DNA from: an uncultured Lysobacteraceae bacterium
GTDB lineage: Bacteria; Pseudomonadota; Gammaproteobacteria; Xanthomonadales; Xanthomonadaceae
Assembly (NCBI GenBank): GCA_902825775.1
Contig: CADECF010000002.1
Span: 186,001-250,000 of the forward strand
DNA: 64,000 bases
Direction: 5' to 3'
Shown: positions 37,696-47,421 of the stretch, piece by piece
How the letters are laid out: each line of letters begins with the position of its first letter
Position numbering within the stretch: position 1 is the stretch's first letter
Position numbers and translations under genes: made by a program
Notes under the pieces: generated by a model
Told to the model about the DNA's origin: nothing
Database searches by the model: none
Seen by the model: the letters and a program-made list of their open reading frames with translations, nothing else

Positions 37696-39054
37696 TCAGC
37701 GCACCAAACCCAGAATGTCATTGTAGAACGCCAGTCCCATCAGGCTGGCCAACAAGGCCAGGCCCACGTACTGGCCTGCGGCCATGGCGCGTTCGCTGAG
37801 CGGACTGCCCTTGACCAACTCTATAAGGTAATACAGCAGGTGCCCGCCGTCCAAAACTGGGATCGGCAGCAAGTTAATGATGGCCAGACTGAGCGACAAC
37901 AGGGCCAGAAAGTTCAAAAACCAGGCCGGACCCAGTTGCGCCGAGGCGTTGGCGTAGCGGGCGATGGTGATGGGGCCTGAGACGTTTTCGACCGAAGCGC
38001 GGCCGCCGATCAGGCGGCCGATCATCGCGAACGAGTCGGTGGTCAGTTTCCAAGTCTCGCTGAACGCCGCCGGTATGGCCGCCAGCGGCCCGTAGCGCAG
38101 CTTGGCGTCGTAGGTCGGCATTTGCTGCGTTTTGGGCGGGGCGACCCCCAAGGCCCAATAGGCCTTGCCATCGGGATCGGTGCTGCGCGCCGGCTTGAGT
38201 TCGAGTGCGAGCCGTTCGCCATCGCGCTGCACTTCCACCATGCCGACGCCGCCGCGGTCGCCGAGCGCCTGCACCAACGGACGAATATCGTCGAAGGCGA
38301 CGATCGGCGTGCCGTCGATGGCGGTCAGGCGATCGCCCTCGGCCAGCACGCCGTAAGCCGGCGTACCGGGCGCGATCTCGCCGGCGACCGGCGGCATGAG
38401 CCGATGCCGCGGCGTCAGTCCGGCCAGTTGCAACGCGCGCGGTTCGTCGAACGAGTCCGGCAGTTTCGACAGGTCGAGCTTGCGTACGGCCTGATCGCCG
38501 TCGGCTTCGCGTACCTGCACGTCCACGGGCGCGCGATCGAGCGCGGCGGTGGTCAGCGCCATCGCGGCCTCGCTCCAGGTCGGCGTGTCGCGGTCGCCTA
38601 CCTTGAGCAGGGTGTCGCCGGCGCGGAAGCCCGATTGCGCGGCGATGCCTTCCACGAAGCCCAATGTCGGCGAGTAGTCGTTGCGGCCGATCACGAACAT
38701 CGCCCACAACAAAGCGACGCACAGCAGCAGGTTGGCGAGCGGACCCGCGGCGACGATCGCGATCCGCTGCCAGACGTTCTTGCGGTTGAAGGCGGCATCG
38801 AGATCGGCTGCGGGCACATCCGCTTCGCGTTCGTCGAGCATCTTGACGTAGCCGCCGAGCGGAATCGCCGCGATGCGGTACTCGGTGCCGTCGCGGCCGT
38901 AGCGCGACCACAGCGCGTTGCCGAAACCCACCGAGAAACGCAGCACTTTCACGCCGCAACGGCGGGCCACCCAGAAGTGGCCGAACTCATGGAAAGTCAC
39001 CAGCACGCCGATGCTGACGATCAACCACCAAACCGAGCCCAGCAAGTCGCTCAT
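37696..39054 (-). CDS. rseP: Site-2 protease RseP
   Basis: Inner-membrane zinc protease that releases sigma-E from RseA during envelope stress. 452 residues with HEFGH at 22-26 in the first membrane segment, two PDZ domains in the middle, and [20 protein letters not shown] with the third zinc ligand near the C-terminus. The ATG overlaps the dxr TGA (ATGA), which fixes the start; the longer upstream frame is a shadow of dxr. Confidence 0.96.
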   Translation of the reverse strand: MSDLLGSVWWLIVSIGVLVTFHEFGHFWVARRCGVKVLRFSVGFGNALWSRYGRDGTEYRIAAIPLGGYVKMLDEREADVPAADLDAAFNRKNVWQRIAIVAAGPLANLLLCVALLWAMFVIGRNDYSPTLGFVEGIAAQSGFRAGDTLLKVGDRDTPTWSEAAMALTTAALDRAPVDVQVREADGDQAVRKLDLSKLPDSFDEPRALQLAGLTPRHRLMPPVAGEIAPGTPAYGVLAEGDRLTAIDGTPIVAFDDIRPLVQALGDRGGVGMVEVQRDGERLALELKPARSTDPDGKAYWALGVAPPKTQQMPTYDAKLRYGPLAAIPAAFSETWKLTTDSFAMIGRLIGGRASVENVSGPITIARYANASAQLGPAWFLNFLALLSLSLAIINLLPIPVLDGGHLLYYLIELVKGSPLSERAMAAGQYVGLALLASLMGLAFYNDILGLVR

Positions 39055-40247
39055 GCGCCGATCGTCATCGTGGCCGCCACTTTCGACGCGATCCGCCGCG
39101 CTTGCGCATCGGCATCCAGCAGCGTCTCCAGCGTATCGGCGGTTTGCGGAGGGAGCGCGGCGAGAACCTCCTCGACCAGCGCAGGTATGGCTAGGAAACC
39201 CACTTGGCCCTGAAGAAAGGCTGAAACGGCGATTTCGTTGGCGGCGTTCAGCACCGCCGGCGCGGTGCCGCCGGCGCGCAATGCGCGAAACGCCAGGGCC
39301 AGGCAGGGAAAAGCGTCCAGATCCGGCGCTTCGAAATCCAGCCGCCGCTGCGCCAGCAGATCCAGCCGCTCGACGCCCGATTCGATCCGCTGCGGCCACG
39401 CCAAACCGACCGCGAGCGCGGTGCGCATGTCGGGCAGGCCCAACTGCGCGAGCGTGGAACCGTCGATGAATTCCACCAGCGAATGCACCAGGCTTTGCGG
39501 ATGCACCAGCACCTCGATCCGGTCCGGCGGCATGCCGAACAGATGATGGGCCTCGATCACCTCCAGGCCTTTATTCATCAGCGTGGCCGAGTCGGCCGAA
39601 ATCTTCGGGCCCATCGACCAACGCGGATGCGCGACCGCCTGCGCCGGCGTGACCGCAGCCAGGTCCTCGCGAGGCCAACCGCGGAACGGTCCGCCCGACG
39701 CGGTCAGCACGATGCGGCGCAACGAGTCGCGGTGGGCCTCGTCGGGCAGGCATTGGAAGATCGCGTTGTGTTCGCTGTCGATCGGGATGATGCGCGCGCC
39801 GGATTCGCGCGCCGCGCGCATCAGCAATTCGCCGGCGAGCACCAGCGATTCCTTGTTGGCCAGCAGCAATCGCTTGCCTGCGCGGGCGGCGGCCAGCGTC
39901 GACGACAAGCCTGCGGCGCCGACGATCGCGGCGACCACGGTGTCGCACGCATCGCCTGCGGCCAATGCGTCGATCGCCGCGTTGCCGGCGTGGGCCTGCG
40001 TATCCAAACCGGCGTCGCGCAAGCCGTCGCGCAAGGCCGCGTAGCGCGATTCGTCGGCGATCACCGCATGCATCGGACGGTGCCGCACGCACAATGCGAT
40101 CAGCGTATCGGTATTGCTGCCGCCGGCGAGCACGGTGGCGCGCAGCCGGTCGGGATGGCGCGCGATCACGTCCAGCGCCGAGGTGCCGATGGAACCGGTG
40201 GCGCCGAGGACGGCGACGTTGCGCAGGGCGGTGGAGTCGTTGGACAT
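39051..40247 (-). CDS. dxr: 1-deoxy-D-xylulose-5-phosphate reductoisomerase
   Basis: Second step of the MEP isoprenoid pathway. 398 residues with the NADPH site [18 protein letters not shown] (as [12 protein letters not shown]), [17 protein letters not shown], the metal/substrate region [20 protein letters not shown] and [10 protein letters not shown]. It lies between cdsA and rseP, eight bases after cdsA, as is usual in gammaproteobacteria. Its product feeds IspA and UppS, both encoded in this window. Confidence 0.97.
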   Translation of the reverse strand: MSNDSTALRNVAVLGATGSIGTSALDVIARHPDRLRATVLAGGSNTDTLIALCVRHRPMHAVIADESRYAALRDGLRDAGLDTQAHAGNAAIDALAAGDACDTVVAAIVGAAGLSSTLAAARAGKRLLLANKESLVLAGELLMRAARESGARIIPIDSEHNAIFQCLPDEAHRDSLRRIVLTASGGPFRGWPREDLAAVTPAQAVAHPRWSMGPKISADSATLMNKGLEVIEAHHLFGMPPDRIEVLVHPQSLVHSLVEFIDGSTLAQLGLPDMRTALAVGLAWPQRIESGVERLDLLAQRRLDFEAPDLDAFPCLALAFRALRAGGTAPAVLNAANEIAVSAFLQGQVGFLAIPALVEEVLAALPPQTADTLETLLDADAQARRIASKVAATMTIGA

Positions 40248-40256
40248 CGCGTCGAC

Positions 40257-41093
40257 TCAGAAGCCCAGCCAGGCCTTCCCCAGCGCGAATACGGGCAGGG
40301 CCGCCAGCACGCCGTCGACGCGATCGAGGATGCCGCCGTGCCCGGGCAGCAGGTTGCTCGAATCCTTGGCGCCGACGTGGCGCTTGAGCAGGCTTTCGTA
40401 CAAATCGCCGATCACCGAAGCGCCGACGGTCAGCACCGTGATCAACGCCACGGCCGGCAATTGCGCAACCTGCGCACCGGCGAACAGCGCACCGGCGATG
40501 CCGACCGCGAGGCCGGCGGCCAGCCCGCCGAGCAGTCCTTCGACCGTCTTGTTGGGGCTGATGCGCGGGCTCAACTTGTGCTTGCCGAACTGCCGGCCCA
40601 CGAAATAGGCGCCGCTGTCGGCGGCCCAGACGATCACCAGCGCGACCAGCAGCCAGCGATGCCCGTTCGGCTGGCTGGCATGGATCAGCGCCAGTGCGCA
40701 CCAGGCCGGCACCACCGCCAACGTGCCGGCGGCGAGCTTGAACATGCGCGCATGGGTGTCGTGGTCGGAAGCGAACGAATAGTGCTTCAGCCATAGCGCG
40801 GCCAGCAGCCACCAGATCACGCCGATCACCGTGGCCAATTGGAACAGCACCAGCGAGCCGCCGGCCGTGGACCGCGACGCCCAGACCAGGGCCACCATCA
40901 GCAGCAGGTTGACCAGCAGCAGCACGGTGCGCGACAGCGTGTCGTCGATCTCGGCCAGGCGGAACCATTCCCACAAACCGGCCAGGAACACCACGGCGGC
41001 CAGCGCGACCAACCAGGGCGTGGCCAACAGCAGGATCGCAGCGACCGCCAGCGGGGTCAGGATCAAGGCGGTGAGGGTGCGGACTTTGGTCAT
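40257..41093 (-). CDS. cdsA: Phosphatidate cytidylyltransferase
   Basis: Makes CDP-diacylglycerol from phosphatidate and CTP, the branch point of phospholipid synthesis. 278 residues with about seven membrane helices and the C-terminal CdsA signature, LLKRHVGAKDSSNLLPGHGG followed by ILDRVDG. The ATG overlaps the uppS stop (ATGA). Confidence 0.96.
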   Translation of the reverse strand: MTKVRTLTALILTPLAVAAILLLATPWLVALAAVVFLAGLWEWFRLAEIDDTLSRTVLLLVNLLLMVALVWASRSTAGGSLVLFQLATVIGVIWWLLAALWLKHYSFASDHDTHARMFKLAAGTLAVVPAWCALALIHASQPNGHRWLLVALVIVWAADSGAYFVGRQFGKHKLSPRISPNKTVEGLLGGLAAGLAVGIAGALFAGAQVAQLPAVALITVLTVGASVIGDLYESLLKRHVGAKDSSNLLPGHGGILDRVDGVLAALPVFALGKAWLGF

Positions 41094-41875
41094 TCGGCGC
41101 TCGGGTCGGAAGGGGCGGCCATCCCGGATCCAGTCCGGGACAAGCTTTGCGCCCCGGTCAGGCCGAAACGGCGCTCGCGCTGGGCGTAATCGTCCAACGC
41201 GCGGCGCAGTGTCGCCGCATCCAGCTCCGGCCACAATGTTTCGGTAAACCACAGCTCGGTGTAGGCCAGCTGCCAGAGCAGGAAATTGCTGATGCGGTGG
41301 TCGCCGCCGGTACGGATGAACAAGTCGGGCGGCGGCAGGTCGCCTAGCGCCATACGCGCGGCCACGGCGGCCTCGTCGATGTCCTGCGGGCGCAGCTTGC
41401 CGTCGGCCACGTCCTGGGCCAGCGCCCGCGCGGCGGCGGCGATGTCCTGGCGGCCGCCGTAGCTGGCCGCGATCGACAGCGTCAGCCGCCGATTGCCGCG
41501 GGTGGACATTTCGGCCGCGGCCATCTTGTCCTGGATCGCCGGTGCGAAGCGCTCGCGTTCGCCGATGAAACGGATGCGCACGCCGCGCCGGCCCAGCTCC
41601 TCGACTTCGCGTTCCAGCGCGTTGAGGAACAGTTTCATCAGCGCGCCGACTTCTTCCTCGGGCCGGCCCCAGTTCTCGCTGGAGAACGCGAACAGCGTCA
41701 GCGCCTCGATGCCTTGATCCAGGCAGAAGTCGATGCACAGGTTCACCGAGCGCGCGCCGGCGCGATGGCCGATGACGCGCGGCCGCTTGCGGCGCTCGGC
41801 CCAGCGGCCGTTGCCGTCCATGATCACGGCGAGGTGGCGCGGGATCCGATCCTGCGCGGGTGGCGATGTACTCAT
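41090..41875 (-). CDS. uppS: Undecaprenyl diphosphate synthase
   Basis: Cis-prenyltransferase making the C55 lipid carrier for peptidoglycan and O-antigen. 261 residues with HLAVIMDGNGRWAERRKRPR, FAFSSENWGRP and the C-terminal DLFIRTGGDHRISNFLLWQL. The last 20 residues (beyond ERRFGLTG) are a low-complexity Ser/Ala/Pro tail overlapping the start of cdsA. It is 14 bases downstream of frr. Confidence 0.96.
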   Translation of the reverse strand: MSTSPPAQDRIPRHLAVIMDGNGRWAERRKRPRVIGHRAGARSVNLCIDFCLDQGIEALTLFAFSSENWGRPEEEVGALMKLFLNALEREVEELGRRGVRIRFIGERERFAPAIQDKMAAAEMSTRGNRRLTLSIAASYGGRQDIAAAARALAQDVADGKLRPQDIDEAAVAARMALGDLPPPDLFIRTGGDHRISNFLLWQLAYTELWFTETLWPELDAATLRRALDDYAQRERRFGLTGAQSLSRTGSGMAAPSDPSAE

Positions 41876-41889
41876 GTCCGGCGGCTGGG

Positions 41890-42447
41890 TCAGACGGCCA
41901 TCAGCTCCTGTTCCTTGGCCTTGACCACCTCGTCGACGTCCTTGATCGCCTTGTCCGTCAGCTTCTGGATTTCGTCTTCGCTGCGGCGCTCTTCGTCTTC
42001 GGTGATCTTCTTGTCCTTCAGCAGGTCCTTGACCTGCTGATTGGCGTCGCGGCGGATATTACGGATCGCGACCTTGGTGTCCTCGCCTTCGCCGTGCACA
42101 TGCTTGGACAGTTCCTTGCGACGCTCCTCGGTCAACGCCGGTAGGTTGATCCGGATCGTCGTGCCGGCCGTGTTGGGGGTTAGGCCCAAGTCGGACGCGA
42201 GGATGGCCTTTTCCACCGGGCCCACCATCTGCTTCTCGTAGGGGCTGATGGTCAGCGTACGCGCATCGGTGACGGCGATGCTGGCGACCTGCGACAAAGG
42301 CGTGTCCGACCCGTAATAGTTGACCTTCAGATGGTCGACCAGCGCCGCCGTGGCCCGGCCGGTGCGGACCTTGGTCAGGTCGTGGCGCAGGGCCTCGACG
42401 CTTTTGGCCATGCGGGCCTGCGTGTCCTTCTTGATGTCGTTGATCAT
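41890..42447 (-). CDS. frr: Ribosome recycling factor
   Basis: Splits post-termination ribosomes with EF-G. 185 residues; [20 protein letters not shown] at the start, [20 protein letters not shown], and [24 protein letters not shown] precedes the ATG. It is usually next to pyrH; a metal transporter and repeats separate them here. A -10-like box just upstream suggests that it heads the envelope operon. Confidence 0.97.
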   Translation of the reverse strand: MINDIKKDTQARMAKSVEALRHDLTKVRTGRATAALVDHLKVNYYGSDTPLSQVASIAVTDARTLTISPYEKQMVGPVEKAILASDLGLTPNTAGTTIRINLPALTEERRKELSKHVHGEGEDTKVAIRNIRRDANQQVKDLLKDKKITEDEERRSEDEIQKLTDKAIKDVDEVVKAKEQELMAV

Positions 42448-42479
42448 GCCCGGCTCCGTAGCGATTGCTTAATCGATGG

Positions 42480-42485
42480 ATTATA
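42480..42485 (-). promoter_or_regulatory. Probable -10 box of the frr-to-rnhB operon
   Basis: TATAAT on the - strand, about 33 nt upstream of the frr ATG; the region beyond is very GC-rich and the -35 is poor (AAGGCC). Position and perfect hexamer make it a fair candidate for the promoter of the long operon. Confidence 0.45.
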
Positions 42486-42551
42486 GGCGATGGGCGGGGC
42501 GGGGCCTTTGGAGCAGGTCCCGCGGGAGCCGGCTTTCGTGGAAGCTGGCTT

Positions 42552-42633
42552 TTGTGGGAGCGGCTTCAGCCGCGAGCTTTTTGGGTATCGCCGCGCCTGG
42601 CAAGAGCTCGCGGCTGAAGCCGCTCCCACAAAA
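42552..42633. repeat. Palindromic intergenic repeat, family A
   Basis: GTGGGAGCGGCTTCAGCCGC + GAGCTTTT and AAGAGCTCGCGG + the inverse, between the CDF gene and frr. Confidence 0.9.
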
Positions 42634-42654
42634 GCCGCTTCGGCAAGCGCCGGA

Positions 42655-43557
42655 TTAATGGGCGTGCGGCGCCCGGTCGTGCAGATCGTGTTCGCAGGCC
42701 TTGCCGTGCTCGATCTGCAGGGTCGGGTGGTTGATCCCGAAGCGATGGTCGAGGGCATGGTTGAGGCGGTCGATGAAGCCGTCCTGGTCGCCGTCGTCCG
42801 GGCGCACCAGGTGCGCGGTCATCGCGATCTCGCCCGCACCCAGCGACCAGATGTGCAGATGGTGCACCGCCGTGACGCCCGCCTGCGCGGCCAGGAAGGC
42901 GCTGACCTCGGCGTGGTCGATATCGCGCGGCACGGCGTCCATGGCCGCGTTGAAGGCGTCGCGCAGCAGCCCGAACGCGCCCACGGCGACGACGGCGCCG
43001 ACCAGCAGCGCGGTCAGCGGATCCAGCCAGCTCCAGCCCAAGGTCAGCATGCCGATGCCGGCCAGTACCGCGGCCAGCGACACCGCCGCGTCGGCGACCA
43101 AGTGCAGGAATGCGCCGCGGCGGTTGAGATCCTGGGCATGGCCGTCGCGCACGAACCAGGCGGCGCCCAGATTGACGGCGATGCCGATCGCCGCGACCAC
43201 CACCACCGGCATCGCCGGGATCTGCGGCGGCGCACTGAAACGCCGTACCGCTTCCCAGCTGAGCGCGCCGGCGAAGGCGACCAGCAGCAATGCGTTGGCT
43301 AGCGGCGATAGCAGCGTGGCGCGGCGGTAGCCGTAAGTGTGCCGTTCGGTTGGCGGCCGTTTGGCGATGACCGCGGCGCCCCAGGCCAGACCCAGACCGA
43401 GCACGTCGCCGAGGTTGTGCAGCGCGTCCGACAGCAGCGCCAACGAATTGGTGGCGAAACCGTAACCCGCTTCCAGCGCCGTGTACGCCAGGTTGATCAG
43501 CGTCACCGCGGCGAAGGCGCGGGTGCTGGAGCCGGGCGAGTGGCTGTGCGAGTGCAT
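42655..43557 (-). CDS. Cation diffusion facilitator (zinc/cobalt/cadmium efflux)
   Basis: 300-residue CDF transporter: His-rich N-terminus (MHSHSHSPG), six membrane segments with ALLSDALHNLGDVLGLGLAW in TM2 and FLHLVADAAVSLAAVLAG in TM5 (the H-x3-D and H-x3-D zinc sites), a cytoplasmic domain with HHLHIWSLGAGEIAMTAHLV and a His-rich end (HGKACEHDLHDRAPHAH). It exchanges divalent metal for protons. A GTG at 43590 is an alternative start. It is flanked on both sides by palindromic repeats and interrupts the conserved pyrH-frr pair. Confidence 0.9.
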   Translation of the reverse strand: MHSHSHSPGSSTRAFAAVTLINLAYTALEAGYGFATNSLALLSDALHNLGDVLGLGLAWGAAVIAKRPPTERHTYGYRRATLLSPLANALLLVAFAGALSWEAVRRFSAPPQIPAMPVVVVAAIGIAVNLGAAWFVRDGHAQDLNRRGAFLHLVADAAVSLAAVLAGIGMLTLGWSWLDPLTALLVGAVVAVGAFGLLRDAFNAAMDAVPRDIDHAEVSAFLAAQAGVTAVHHLHIWSLGAGEIAMTAHLVRPDDGDQDGFIDRLNHALDHRFGINHPTLQIEHGKACEHDLHDRAPHAH

Positions 43558-43609
43558 GGCGTCATGGTGCCACCGCGCGGCTGCGGACACTATTTCACCC
43601 GCGGAGACC

Positions 43610-43690
43610 TTGTAGAGTCGAGCTTGCTCGACTGCTTTTTCGATGGTTGTCGGATTATCAAGAGCAGTCGAGCAAGCTCGACTCTACAAG
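43610..43690. repeat. Palindromic repeat, family B (GTAGAGTCGAGC type)
   Basis: TTGTAGAGTCGAGCTTGCTC + GACTGCT, 25 nt, then AGCAGTC and the full inverse. This sequence type is familiar from Stenotrophomonas/Lysobacter REP elements. Lies between pyrH and the CDF gene. Confidence 0.9.
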
Positions 43691-43704
43691 ATCGGGAGGC
43701 CGGG

Positions 43705-44427
43705 TCAGTCGCGGCCTTTCACCAGCGTGCCGATGTTCTCGCCGCGCAGCACGCGCAGCAGCACGCCCGCCTGGCCCATGTCGAAGATGCGCAGCGGAAG
43801 ATCGCTGTCGCGGCATAGCGCGAACGCGGCGGTGTCCATCACGTTGAGGTCGCGCGAAATCACCTGATCGTAGGTCAGGCTGTCGAAGCGCTTGGCGTTG
43901 GGGTTTTTCTTGGGGTCGGCATCGTACACGCCGTCCACCTTGGTCGCCTTCAGCAGCAGGTCGGCGCCGATCTCGATCGCGCGCAAAGCGGCGCCCGAGT
44001 CGGTGGTGAAGAACGGGTTGCCGGTGCCGGCGGCGAAGATCGCGATGCGGCCCTTCTCCAAATGCCGGATCGCGCGGCGGCGGATGTAGTCCTCGCAGAC
44101 GTCGTTGATCTTGATCGCGCTCATCACCCGCACTTTCGCGCCGAGCTTTTCCAGCGCGTCCTGCATGGCCAGCGCGTTGATGACGGTGGCCAGCATGCCC
44201 ATCTGGTCGCCGGTGACGCGATCCATGCCGGCGGCGGCCAAGCCGGCGCCGCGGAAGATGTTGCCGCCGCCGATCACCAGTGCGATTTCGGCCCCGGCTT
44301 CGCGCGCCTCGATCACTTCCCGCGCCAAGCGGCCGATCACTTTCGGATCGATGCCGTAGTCCTCGTCGCCCATCAGGGCCTCGCCGGAAAGCTTCAATAG
44401 GACGCGGCGATAGGCGAGTGGGGACAT
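43705..44427 (-). CDS. pyrH: Uridylate kinase
   Basis: UMP to UDP, hexameric kinase of the amino-acid-kinase fold. 240 residues from the ATG at 44427 ([20 protein letters not shown]), which has GGAG upstream; an ATG seven codons earlier is less likely. [28 protein letters not shown] and [20 protein letters not shown] are diagnostic. Divergent from the AIM24 gene. Confidence 0.97.
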   Translation of the reverse strand: MSPLAYRRVLLKLSGEALMGDEDYGIDPKVIGRLAREVIEAREAGAEIALVIGGGNIFRGAGLAAAGMDRVTGDQMGMLATVINALAMQDALEKLGAKVRVMSAIKINDVCEDYIRRRAIRHLEKGRIAIFAAGTGNPFFTTDSGAALRAIEIGADLLLKATKVDGVYDADPKKNPNAKRFDSLTYDQVISRDLNVMDTAAFALCRDSDLPLRIFDMGQAGVLLRVLRGENIGTLVKGRD

Positions 44428-44543
44428 GGGGCGGCTCCAGGCGTGCAAACGCGTCGATTCTAGCCGAATCGGCGGCGCCGGCCGTCATTTGTCCGCAGCT
44501 GCGCCGGTATACCATCGCGCCTCACCCATCGGAGGCGTCGGCA

Positions 44544-45239
44544 ATGGCAGTGCAGTCCCTGCAGGAATTTCTCGCGGCATCCAAGGAAAAGGATCTCAGC
44601 GCCGATGCGTTCGAGCTGGAAAATCCGCATCTGCTCGAAGTCCGCGTGGACGGTCTGGTCTGGGCCAAGAGCGGCGCGATGGTCGCGCGCAAGGGCGGGG
44701 TCAAGTTCACCCGCCAGGGCGTGCTGGAACAGGGCTTGGGCAACCTGTTGAAGAAGGCGGTCAGCGGCGAAGGCATGCAGCTGATGAAGATGGAGGGCCA
44801 GGGCCGCGTCTATCTGGCCGACAAGGGCAAGAAGATCACGCTGCTGCGGCTGGCCGGCGAGTCGATCTTCGCCAACGGCAACGACGTGCTGGCGTTCGAG
44901 GCCGGCGTCGAGAACAAGATCACGATGATGCGCCGCGCTGCCGGCATGTTGTCCGGCGGTTTGTTCAACGTGCGTCTGAGCGGCAGCGGCATCGTGGCGA
45001 TCACATCGCACTACCAGCCGCTGACCTTGCCGGTGAACGCGCAAACCGGGCCGGTGTTCACCGATCCGAACGCGACCGTCGCCTGGTCCGGCGGGTTGTC
45101 GCCGGAAATCGTCACCGACATTTCGTTGGGTACGCTGCTGGGGCGCGGCTCCGGCGAGAGCATCCAGCTCAAATTCGCCGGCGAAGGGTGGGTGGTGGTG
45201 CAGCCTTACGAAGAAGTGGTGTTGCAGGCGAAGGAATAG
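44544..45239 (+). CDS. AIM24 family protein
   Basis: 231-residue cytoplasmic protein of the AIM24 family (PF01987-type beta-sandwich). It has LLEVRVDGLVWAKSGAMVAR, LADKGKKITLLRLAGESIFA, and NVRLSGSGIVAITSHYQPLT. Bacterial members are of unknown function; the yeast namesake affects mitochondrial inner-membrane organisation. GGAGG precedes the ATG. It is the only + strand gene in the rpsB-tsf-pyrH-frr region and breaks the usual contiguity of tsf and pyrH. Confidence 0.88.
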   Translation: MAVQSLQEFLAASKEKDLSADAFELENPHLLEVRVDGLVWAKSGAMVARKGGVKFTRQGVLEQGLGNLLKKAVSGEGMQLMKMEGQGRVYLADKGKKITLLRLAGESIFANGNDVLAFEAGVENKITMMRRAAGMLSGGLFNVRLSGSGIVAITSHYQPLTLPVNAQTGPVFTDPNATVAWSGGLSPEIVTDISLGTLLGRGSGESIQLKFAGEGWVVVQPYEEVVLQAKE

Positions 45240-45240
45240 C

Positions 45241-45420
45241 GCTTTGCTCCCTCTCCCGCTTGCGGGAGAGGGCTGGGGTGAGGGCGCGCGGACTATCCGA
45301 TCGCGTCGAACCCTGGATGGTCCTGTGTGCTTTGAGCGTCGGGGGACGCTTGTTTGACGCTATCTCGACGCCTCGCGCGCCCTCACCCAACCCTCTCCCG
45401 CAAAGCGGGAGAGGGCTAAA
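45241..45420. repeat. Long inverted repeat, family D
   Basis: CCCTCTCCCGCTTGCGGGAG + GGTGAGGGCGCGCG at one end, GCGCGCCCTCACCC + CCTCTCCCGCAAAGCGGGAG at the other. The inner 80 nt also holds TCGATGC-like matches but no gene. Fills the convergent gap between AIM24 and tsf. Confidence 0.85.
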
Positions 45421-45422
45421 AC

Positions 45423-45449
45423 AAAAAAGCCGCGGTTTCCCGCGGCTTT
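45423..45449 (-). terminator. Intrinsic terminator of rpsB-tsf
   Basis: Stem GCCGCGG-TTTC-CCGCGGC followed on the - strand by T6, about 25 nt after the tsf stop. Strong. Confidence 0.92.
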
Positions 45450-45473
45450 CTGGTGTTTCGAAGACCTAGCGGC

Positions 45474-46346
45474 TTACGCCAGACCCGCCTGCTTCATCAC
45501 TTCGGCGGCGAAGTCGTCTTCCTTCTTCTCGATGCCTTCGCCCACGGCCAGGCGCACGAAGCTCAGCACTTCGGCGTTGCCGGCGGCCTTCAGCGCGGCC
45601 TCGACGGTCTGATCGGTGTTCAGCACGTACGGCTGGCCGGTCAGGGTGATCTCGCTGATGGTCTTGGCGACTTTGCCGGAGATCATCTTTTCCAGGATCT
45701 CGGCAGGCTTGCCCGAATCCTTGACTTGAGCCAGCGCGATTTCCTTCTCGCGCGCCACGAACTCGGCCGGCACGTGCGCGGGCGAGATGTGCGGCGGGTT
45801 CATCGCGGCGATGTGCATCGCCAAACCGCGGGCCAGATCGGCATCGCCGCCCTTGACCTCGACCAGCACGCCGATGCGGCCCCCGTGCACATAAGCGCCG
45901 ATGGTGTTGGCGCTTTCCATGCGCGCCATGCGGCGCACCTGCACGTTCTCGCCAACCTTGGCGATCAGCGCGGTGCGCGCCGCGTCCACGGTCTCGCCCG
46001 AAGCGATCGTCGCGGTTTTCAGCGCATCGACATCCTTCGCGTTCAGCGCGGCCTGGGCGACGGCGTCGGTGAAGGCCAGGAAATTCGCGTCCTTGGCGAC
46101 GAAGTCGGTCTCGGAGTTGATCTCGGCCAGCACGGCCTTGCCGTCGGCTTGGGCCATCGCGATGCGGCCTTCGGCGGCGATGCGGTCGGCCTTCTTGTCG
46201 GCCTTGGCCAAGCCGGTCTTGCGCAGCCAATCGGCAGCGGCTTCGATGTCGCCGTTGTTTTCGGTGAGCGCTTTCTTGCACTCCATCATGCCGGCGCCGG
46301 TGCGCTCGCGCAGTTCCTTGACCAGGGATGCGGTGATTTCTGCCAT
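45474..46346 (-). CDS. tsf: Elongation factor Ts
   Basis: Nucleotide exchange factor for EF-Tu. 290 residues; [20 protein letters not shown] at the start, [20 protein letters not shown], and the EF-Tu-contact motif [21 protein letters not shown] precedes the ATG. It follows rpsB across a hairpin and a repeat and ends at a strong terminator. Confidence 0.97.
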   Translation of the reverse strand: MAEITASLVKELRERTGAGMMECKKALTENNGDIEAAADWLRKTGLAKADKKADRIAAEGRIAMAQADGKAVLAEINSETDFVAKDANFLAFTDAVAQAALNAKDVDALKTATIASGETVDAARTALIAKVGENVQVRRMARMESANTIGAYVHGGRIGVLVEVKGGDADLARGLAMHIAAMNPPHISPAHVPAEFVAREKEIALAQVKDSGKPAEILEKMISGKVAKTISEITLTGQPYVLNTDQTVEAALKAAGNAEVLSFVRLAVGEGIEKKEDDFAAEVMKQAGLA

Positions 46347-46378
46347 GGGTGTTACCTCGGGTATCTGAGAATTCGTTC

Positions 46379-46467
46379 GTCATCCCGGCGAAGGCCGGGA
46401 TCCAGGCCCGCGACGACGCAAGGCCTAAACAAAAGTCGCTGGATTCCCGCCTTCGCGGGAATGACGG
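46379..46467. repeat. Repeat family C in the rpsB-tsf gap
   Basis: GTCATCCCGGCGAAGGCCGG + GATCCAGG and, inverted, GCTGGATTCCCGCCTTCGCGG + GAATGACGG. It sits between the intercistronic hairpin and tsf, within the transcribed operon. Confidence 0.88.
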
Positions 46468-46479
46468 CTAAGAGAGAAA

Positions 46480-46507
46480 CGCAGCCGCGCACTATGGCGC
46501 GGCTGCG
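46480..46507 (-). terminator. Intercistronic hairpin between rpsB and tsf
   Basis: CGCAGCCGCGC-loop-GCGCGGCTGCG, an 11-bp perfect stem starting about a dozen bases after the rpsB stop, with TTTCTCTCTT on the 3' side of the - strand. It probably acts as a partial terminator setting the rpsB:tsf ratio or as a 3' stabiliser. Confidence 0.7.
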
Positions 46508-46518
46508 TTGCGCAGCGG

Positions 46519-47421
46519 TTACTCGGCGGCCTTCGCTTCGACGGCTTCGTTCTCGGCCACTTCGGCCTCGGCCTTGGCGATGCCTTCGTTCGCATCGGCC
46601 TTCGGCGCGGCGTCCTTCTTGCCGGGCGCAGCCTTCTTGGCCGGCGCGCCGCGACCGCGCGGACCGCGCTTGTCGGCGACCGGGTTGCCTTCGGCGTCGA
46701 GCTCGACGAACTCGTCCTCGCGCACGCCGGCGGCCGGCGCGGCGGCCTTGCCTTCCAGCACGGCGTCGGCGGCGGCGCGGGCGTACAACTGCACGGCGCG
46801 GATGGCGTCGTCGTTGCCCGGAATGGCGTAGTCGACCAGGGCCGGATCGTAGTTGGTATCGACCACCGCGATCACCGGGATGCCGAGCTTCTTGGCTTCC
46901 TTGATGGCGATGTCTTCATGGCCGATATCGATCACGAACAGCGCGTCGGGCAGGCGGTTCATTTCCTTGATGCCGCCCAGCGAGGCTTCCAGCTTGTCGC
47001 GCTCGCGGCGCAGGCCCAGCACTTCGTGCTTGACCAGCTTCTGGAAGGTGCCGTCGGTTTCGCCGGCTTCCAATTCCTTCAAGCGCGAGACCGAGGCCTT
47101 CACGGTGCGGAAGTTGGTCAGCGTGCCGCCCAGCCAGCGCTGGGTCATGTACGGCATGCCGCAGCGGGCGGCTTCTTCTTTGATCGAATCGCGCGCGCTG
47201 CGCTTGGTGCCGACGAACAGCACGGTGCCGCGCTTCTGCGCGATCGCGGAGATGAAGTTCATCGCATCGACGAACAGCGGCAGCGTCTTCTCGAGGTTGA
47301 TGATGTGGATCTTGCCGCGGGCGCCGAAGATGTACGGGCCCATCTTGGGATTCCAGTAGCGGGTCTGGTGGCCGAAGTGCACGCCGGCTTCCAGCATCTG
47401 GCGCATGGTGATCTGGGACAT
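46519..47421 (-). CDS. rpsB: 30S ribosomal protein S2
   Basis: 300 residues. The first about 230 are standard S2 ([93 protein letters not shown]). The last about 65 form an Ala/Lys/Glu-rich low-complexity tail, longer than in E. coli S2 (241 residues). The ATG at 47421 is fixed by homology. The gene is preceded by a long leader and a strong promoter. Confidence 0.97.
   Translation of the reverse strand: MSQITMRQMLEAGVHFGHQTRYWNPKMGPYIFGARGKIHIINLEKTLPLFVDAMNFISAIAQKRGTVLFVGTKRSARDSIKEEAARCGMPYMTQRWLGGTLTNFRTVKASVSRLKELEAGETDGTFQKLVKHEVLGLRRERDKLEASLGGIKEMNRLPDALFVIDIGHEDIAIKEAKKLGIPVIAVVDTNYDPALVDYAIPGNDDAIRAVQLYARAAADAVLEGKAAAPAAGVREDEFVELDAEGNPVADKRGPRGRGAPAKKAAPGKKDAAPKADANEGIAKAEAEVAENEAVEAKAAE

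Noticed and set aside
44489-44513. TTGTCC...TATACC as promoter of the AIM24 gene.
   Set aside because: The spacer is only 13 nt, too short for a sigma-70 promoter.
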